6,446 nt of DNA, from NCBI GenBank assembly GCA_946615875.1, contig CAMOIK010000117.1, forward strand, positions 1-6,446, given 5' to 3'. The notes beneath the pieces were generated by a model. It was not told the DNA's origin. It did not search any database and saw nothing but the letters and a program-made list of their open reading frames with translations. A program made the position numbers and the translations under genes. Source of the DNA: an uncultured Verrucomicrobiota bacterium. GTDB taxonomy: Bacteria; Verrucomicrobiota; Kiritimatiellia; RFP12; UBA1067. Position 1 is the first letter of the stretch; each line of letters starts with the position of its first letter. This document shows positions 4,023 to 6,446 of the stretch, piece after piece.

Positions 4023-5657
4023 TTACATCATGCCGCCCATGTCAGGGGCGCCGCCGTGTCCGCCGCAGCCGCAGGAATCCTTCTTTTCAGGAAGATCCGT
4101 GACCATGCAGTCGGTCGTGAGCAGCAGGCCCGCGATGGAGGCTGCGTTCTGCAGCGCGGAGCGCGTGACCTTGGCGGGATCGACGACGCCAGCCTTGAGG
4201 AGGTCGGCGTATTCGCCGGTGCGGACGTTGTAGCCGTTGGTTCCGGTCGCCTTCTTGACGTTGGCGATGACGAGCGCGGCTTCCTGTCCGGCGTTGTCGA
4301 CCAGCTTGCGGAGAGGCGCTTCGATGGCGCGCTCGACGATGCTGGCGCCCACCTTCTCGTCGCCTTCAAGCGCGAGCGCGGCGATGGCCTTCTGCGCGCG
4401 GAGGTAGGCGACGCCGCCGCCTGCCACGATGCCTTCCTCGACGGCGGCGCGCGTGGCGTGCAGCGCGTCATCGACGCGATCCTTCTTCTCCTTCATGGCA
4501 GCCTCGGTGGCCGCGCCGACCTTGATCAGCGCGACGCCGCCGGCGAGCTTGGCGAGACGCTCCTGGAGCTTCTCGCGGTCGTAGTCGCTCGTGGTGTCCT
4601 CGATCTGCTTCTTGATCTGCTCGGTGCGCGCCTTGATGTCGGCGGGCTTGCCCAAGCCTTCCACGATCGTGGTGTTGTCCTTATCGACGACGACCTTCTT
4701 GGCGCGGCCGAGCATGTCGATCGTGACGCTCTCGAGCTTGATGCCGATGTCCTCGCTGATGAGGCGGCCGCCTGTGAGCACGGCAATGTCCTCGAGGATC
4801 GCCTTGCGGCGGTCGCCGAAACCAGGAGCCTTCACGGCGCAGACCTGGAACGTGCCACGCAGCTTGTTGACGACGAGCGTCGCGAGCGCCTCGCCCTCGA
4901 CGTCCTCCGCGATGATCATGAGCGGCCGGCCCGACTTGGCGACTGCCTGGAGCAGCGGCAGCATGTCCTGGAGGTTGGAGATCTTCTTCTCGAAGAGGAG
5001 GATGAAGGGATTCTCCAGCTCGCACTCCATGTCCTCGGGCGAGGTGACGAAGTAGGGCGAGAGGTAGCCCTTGTCGAACTGCATGCCTTCGACGACGTCA
5101 AGCGACGAATCGAGCGTCTTGGCCTCTTCGACCGTTATCGTGCCTTCCTTGCCGACCTTGTCCATCGCGTCGGAGATCATCTTGCCGATCTCCTCGTCGC
5201 CGTTGGCGGAGATTGTCGCGACCTGCGTGATCTCATCGGCGCTCTTGACCTTCTTGGCCTGCTTCGCGATGGAGTCCACGACGGCGGCGGTCGCCTTGTC
5301 GATGCCGGCCTTGAGGGCCATGGCGTTGGCGCCGGCGGTGAGGTTCTTGAGGCCTTCGCGGTAGATCGCCTCGGCGAGCAGGGTGGCGGTCGTGGTGCCG
5401 TCGCCGGCGACGTCGTTCGTCTTGGACGCGACCTCCTTGACCATCTGCGCACCCATGTTCTCGAACGGGTCGGGCAGCTCGATTTCCTTTGCCACGGTCA
5501 CGCCGTCCTTGGTGATCTGCGGCGAGCCGAACTTCTTGTCGAGTATGACATTGCGGCCGGAGGGGCCGAGGGTCGATGTCACGGCCGCGCTGAGCTTCTC
5601 AACGCCGGCCAGGATTTTCTGACGCGCTTCCGCGTCGAACTTGATCTGCTTTGCCAT
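4023..5657 (-). CDS. groEL: Chaperonin GroEL (Hsp60, large subunit)
   Basis: GroEL forms the cytosolic double-ring ATP-driven folding chamber that is capped by GroES. The 544-residue length is typical. The sequence shows the equatorial domain start AKQIKFDAEARQKILAGVEKL, the ATP-binding STLGPSGRNV (28-37), the nucleotide-pocket VAGDGTTTATLLA (83-95, Asp86 matching E. coli Asp87), apical-domain KAPGFGDRRKAILEDIA (276-292), and RVDDALHATRAAVEEG (394-409) with the hydrolytic Asp at 397. The C-terminus ends DSCGCGGHGGAPDMGGMM: the usual Gly/Met repeat tail is short and preceded by two Cys (529, 531) and a His (534), which is unusual. A well-spaced GAAGGAAAAGGA precedes the ATG at 5657. groES lies 36 nt upstream, and the intrinsic terminator at 3941-3970 follows. 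Confidence 0.98.
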   Translation of the reverse strand: MAKQIKFDAEARQKILAGVEKLSAAVTSTLGPSGRNVILDKKFGSPQITKDGVTVAKEIELPDPFENMGAQMVKEVASKTNDVAGDGTTTATLLAEAIYREGLKNLTAGANAMALKAGIDKATAAVVDSIAKQAKKVKSADEITQVATISANGDEEIGKMISDAMDKVGKEGTITVEEAKTLDSSLDVVEGMQFDKGYLSPYFVTSPEDMECELENPFILLFEKKISNLQDMLPLLQAVAKSGRPLMIIAEDVEGEALATLVVNKLRGTFQVCAVKAPGFGDRRKAILEDIAVLTGGRLISEDIGIKLESVTIDMLGRAKKVVVDKDNTTIVEGLGKPADIKARTEQIKKQIEDTTSDYDREKLQERLAKLAGGVALIKVGAATEAAMKEKKDRVDDALHATRAAVEEGIVAGGGVAYLRAQKAIAALALEGDEKVGASIVERAIEAPLRKLVDNAGQEAALVIANVKKATGTNGYNVRTGEYADLLKAGVVDPAKVTRSALQNAASIAGLLLTTDCMVTDLPEKKDSCGCGGHGGAPDMGGMM

Positions 5658-5693
5658 TGTCCTTTTCCTTCTGCTTCTTGCTGTGCGATTGCC

Positions 5694-5981
5694 TTACTTC
5701 TCCAGGACGCCGAGGAGGTCGTCCTCGCGGACGAGCTGGAGCTTCTTGCCGTCAAGCTTGACTTCCGTGCCGCCGTACTTGGGCAGCAGCACCATGTCGC
5801 CGGCCTTGACGTCGAAAGCGACGACCTTGCCGTCCTTGTCGGTTTTCTTGCCGACGGCGACGACCTTGCCCTGCATAGGCTTTTCCTTTGCGGAGTCGGG
5901 GATTATGATTCCGCCGACCGACTGTTCCTTTTCTTCGATGGGCTCGACCAACACGCGGTCGCCCAGAGGTCTGATCTTCAT
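5694..5981 (-). CDS. groES: Co-chaperonin GroES (Hsp10)
   Basis: GroES forms the heptameric lid that closes the GroEL chamber and discharges folded substrate. The 95-residue product begins MKIRPLGDRVLVEPIEEKEQ and has the mobile loop with SVGGIIIPDSAKEKP (about 21-35), then GKVVAVG and the closing LVREDDLLGVLEK. Length and motifs are normal. The start at 5981 is chosen because MKIRPL is the family N-terminus and AAAGGAAC lies just upstream. An in-frame ATG at 6068 would add 29 residues with no family resemblance. It lies 36 nt ahead of groEL and 106 nt behind dnaK on the same strand. The -10/-35 pair, CIRCE inverted repeat and sigma-32 boxes are not visible in the upstream gap. Confidence 0.97.
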   Translation of the reverse strand: MKIRPLGDRVLVEPIEEKEQSVGGIIIPDSAKEKPMQGKVVAVGKKTDKDGKVVAFDVKAGDMVLLPKYGGTEVKLDGKKLQLVREDDLLGVLEK

Positions 5982-6041
5982 TGTTCTTGTTCCTTTCGGG
6001 TTGTTTGATGGGTTTGACAGGTTCGAGAGGCGATGGGTGAA

Positions 6042-6070
6042 GGTCGAACGTCGAAAAGCGCCGTTCAACC
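6042..6070 (-). other. Hairpin between dnaK and groES
   Basis: The arms 6042-6050 (GGTCGAACG) and 6062-6070 (CGTTCAACC) form a 9-bp stem with one mismatch that becomes a G-U pair in the leftward transcript, around an 11-nt loop. No U-run follows, so it is not a typical intrinsic terminator. It may be a processing or stability element that sets different mRNA levels for dnaK and groESL, or may be without function. It is not the CIRCE operator. Confidence 0.4.
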
Positions 6071-6087
6071 ATTCACCTTTTCAACTC

Positions 6088-6446
6088 TTACTTCATGGTG
6101 AAGTCGGCGTCCACTACGTCGTCTCCGCCCTTCTTGGGCTCGTCCTTCTTGGGAGGCTCCTGTCCGGGAGGAGGGGTCGCGTCTGCGCCGCCGGCGGGCT
6201 GCTGGCCGGCCTGGGCGGAAGCGTACATCTCGGTCGCGACGGGCTCCATGGCCTTCATCAGCGCCTCCTGCTTCGACTTGATTTCGTCGATTGGCGCCGG
6301 CGGCTGTTTCGCGAGGGCCTCCTTGAGGGTCTTGAGCGCGGCCTCGACCGGCGCCTTCTTGTCGGCGGCAATCTTGTCGCCGGCGTCCTTCAGGGTCTTT
6401 TCGACCTGGAAGGCGAGGCCGTCGGCCTTGTTGCGCTCCTCGACTT
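6088..6446 (-). CDS. dnaK: Chaperone DnaK (Hsp70), C-terminal part, runs off right edge
   Basis: DnaK is the ATP-dependent Hsp70 that binds exposed hydrophobic segments with DnaJ and GrpE. The window shows the last 118 residues: VEERNKADGLAFQVEKTLKD, the helical lid of the substrate-binding domain with APVEAALKTLKEALAKQ, then a Gly/Ala/Pro- and Gln-rich flexible tail, a Lys/Asp-rich linker, and the conserved end GGDDVVDADFTMK. The VVDADF end matches the DnaK C-terminal signature (VVDAEFEEV in E. coli) with a short Thr-Met-Lys finish. The ATPase domain and most of the beta substrate-binding domain lie outside the window. The stop is TAA at 6090-6088. groES follows 106 nt downstream on the same strand. 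Confidence 0.94.
   Translation of the reverse strand, partial: VEERNKADGLAFQVEKTLKDAGDKIAADKKAPVEAALKTLKEALAKQPPAPIDEIKSKQEALMKAMEPVATEMYASAQAGQQPAGGADATPPPGQEPPKKDEPKKGGDDVVDADFTMK

Noticed and set aside
4056..6008. Open frame of about 650 codons on the plus strand across groES and groEL
   Set aside because: It is antisense to two certain genes, its composition (Leu/Asp/Arg/Gly/Val-rich) is what the complement of GC-rich codons gives, and it has no recognisable domain.
5982..6087. CIRCE heat-shock operator
   Set aside because: Searched by eye on both strands; the inverted repeat TTAGCACTC-N9-GAGTGCTAA is not there.

Overview
The window is high-GC bacterial chromosome. It carries two core-gene blocks, both read leftwards, separated by a short rightward gene and a gene-poor stretch. 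GroEL ending in a Gly/Met tail, a split nusA-infB block, and C/T/A-only interspersed tracts around the genes fit a Gram-negative of the PVC group (Kiritimatiellota or Lentisphaerota-like). That placement comes from general resemblance of the proteins, not from a search, and is moderate at best.

Left block (1-2739, minus strand): nusA (transcription elongation/termination factor) followed by infB (translation initiation factor IF-2, cut by the left edge after the start of its GTPase domain). The block has a near-consensus promoter at 2815-2844, and nusA is the first gene behind it. The usual upstream neighbour rimP is absent. Diverging from nusA on the plus strand is a 78-residue TSCPD-domain protein with its own extended -10 promoter and a 74-nt leader segment that contains no G.

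Middle (3251-4022, about 770 bases without a confirmed protein gene): this stretch holds (a) seven direct repeats of 22-23 bp built on the near-palindrome GTCAATATATAGAC; (b) a probable structured non-coding RNA of about 265 nt with its own extended -10 promoter, a closing helix joining its two ends, several internal helices and a Rho-independent terminator; (c) a short 3' coding remnant that ends in a plausible protein C-terminus; (d) a strong terminator stem-loop that serves groEL. The RNA and the repeat array are the least explained and most interesting parts of the window.

Right block (4023-6446, minus strand): dnaK (C-terminal part only, cut by the right edge), groES and groEL, ordered so that one transcript could encode the Hsp70 chaperone and the complete chaperonin. 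No CIRCE operator and no clear promoter were seen between dnaK and groES. GroEL has all expected ATPase residues and an unusual Cys/His-containing C-terminal tail.

Together the proteins are housekeeping functions in transcription, translation initiation and protein folding. The unusual content lies between the genes: related G-free tracts, two almost identical promoter boxes, the repeat array and the candidate RNA.
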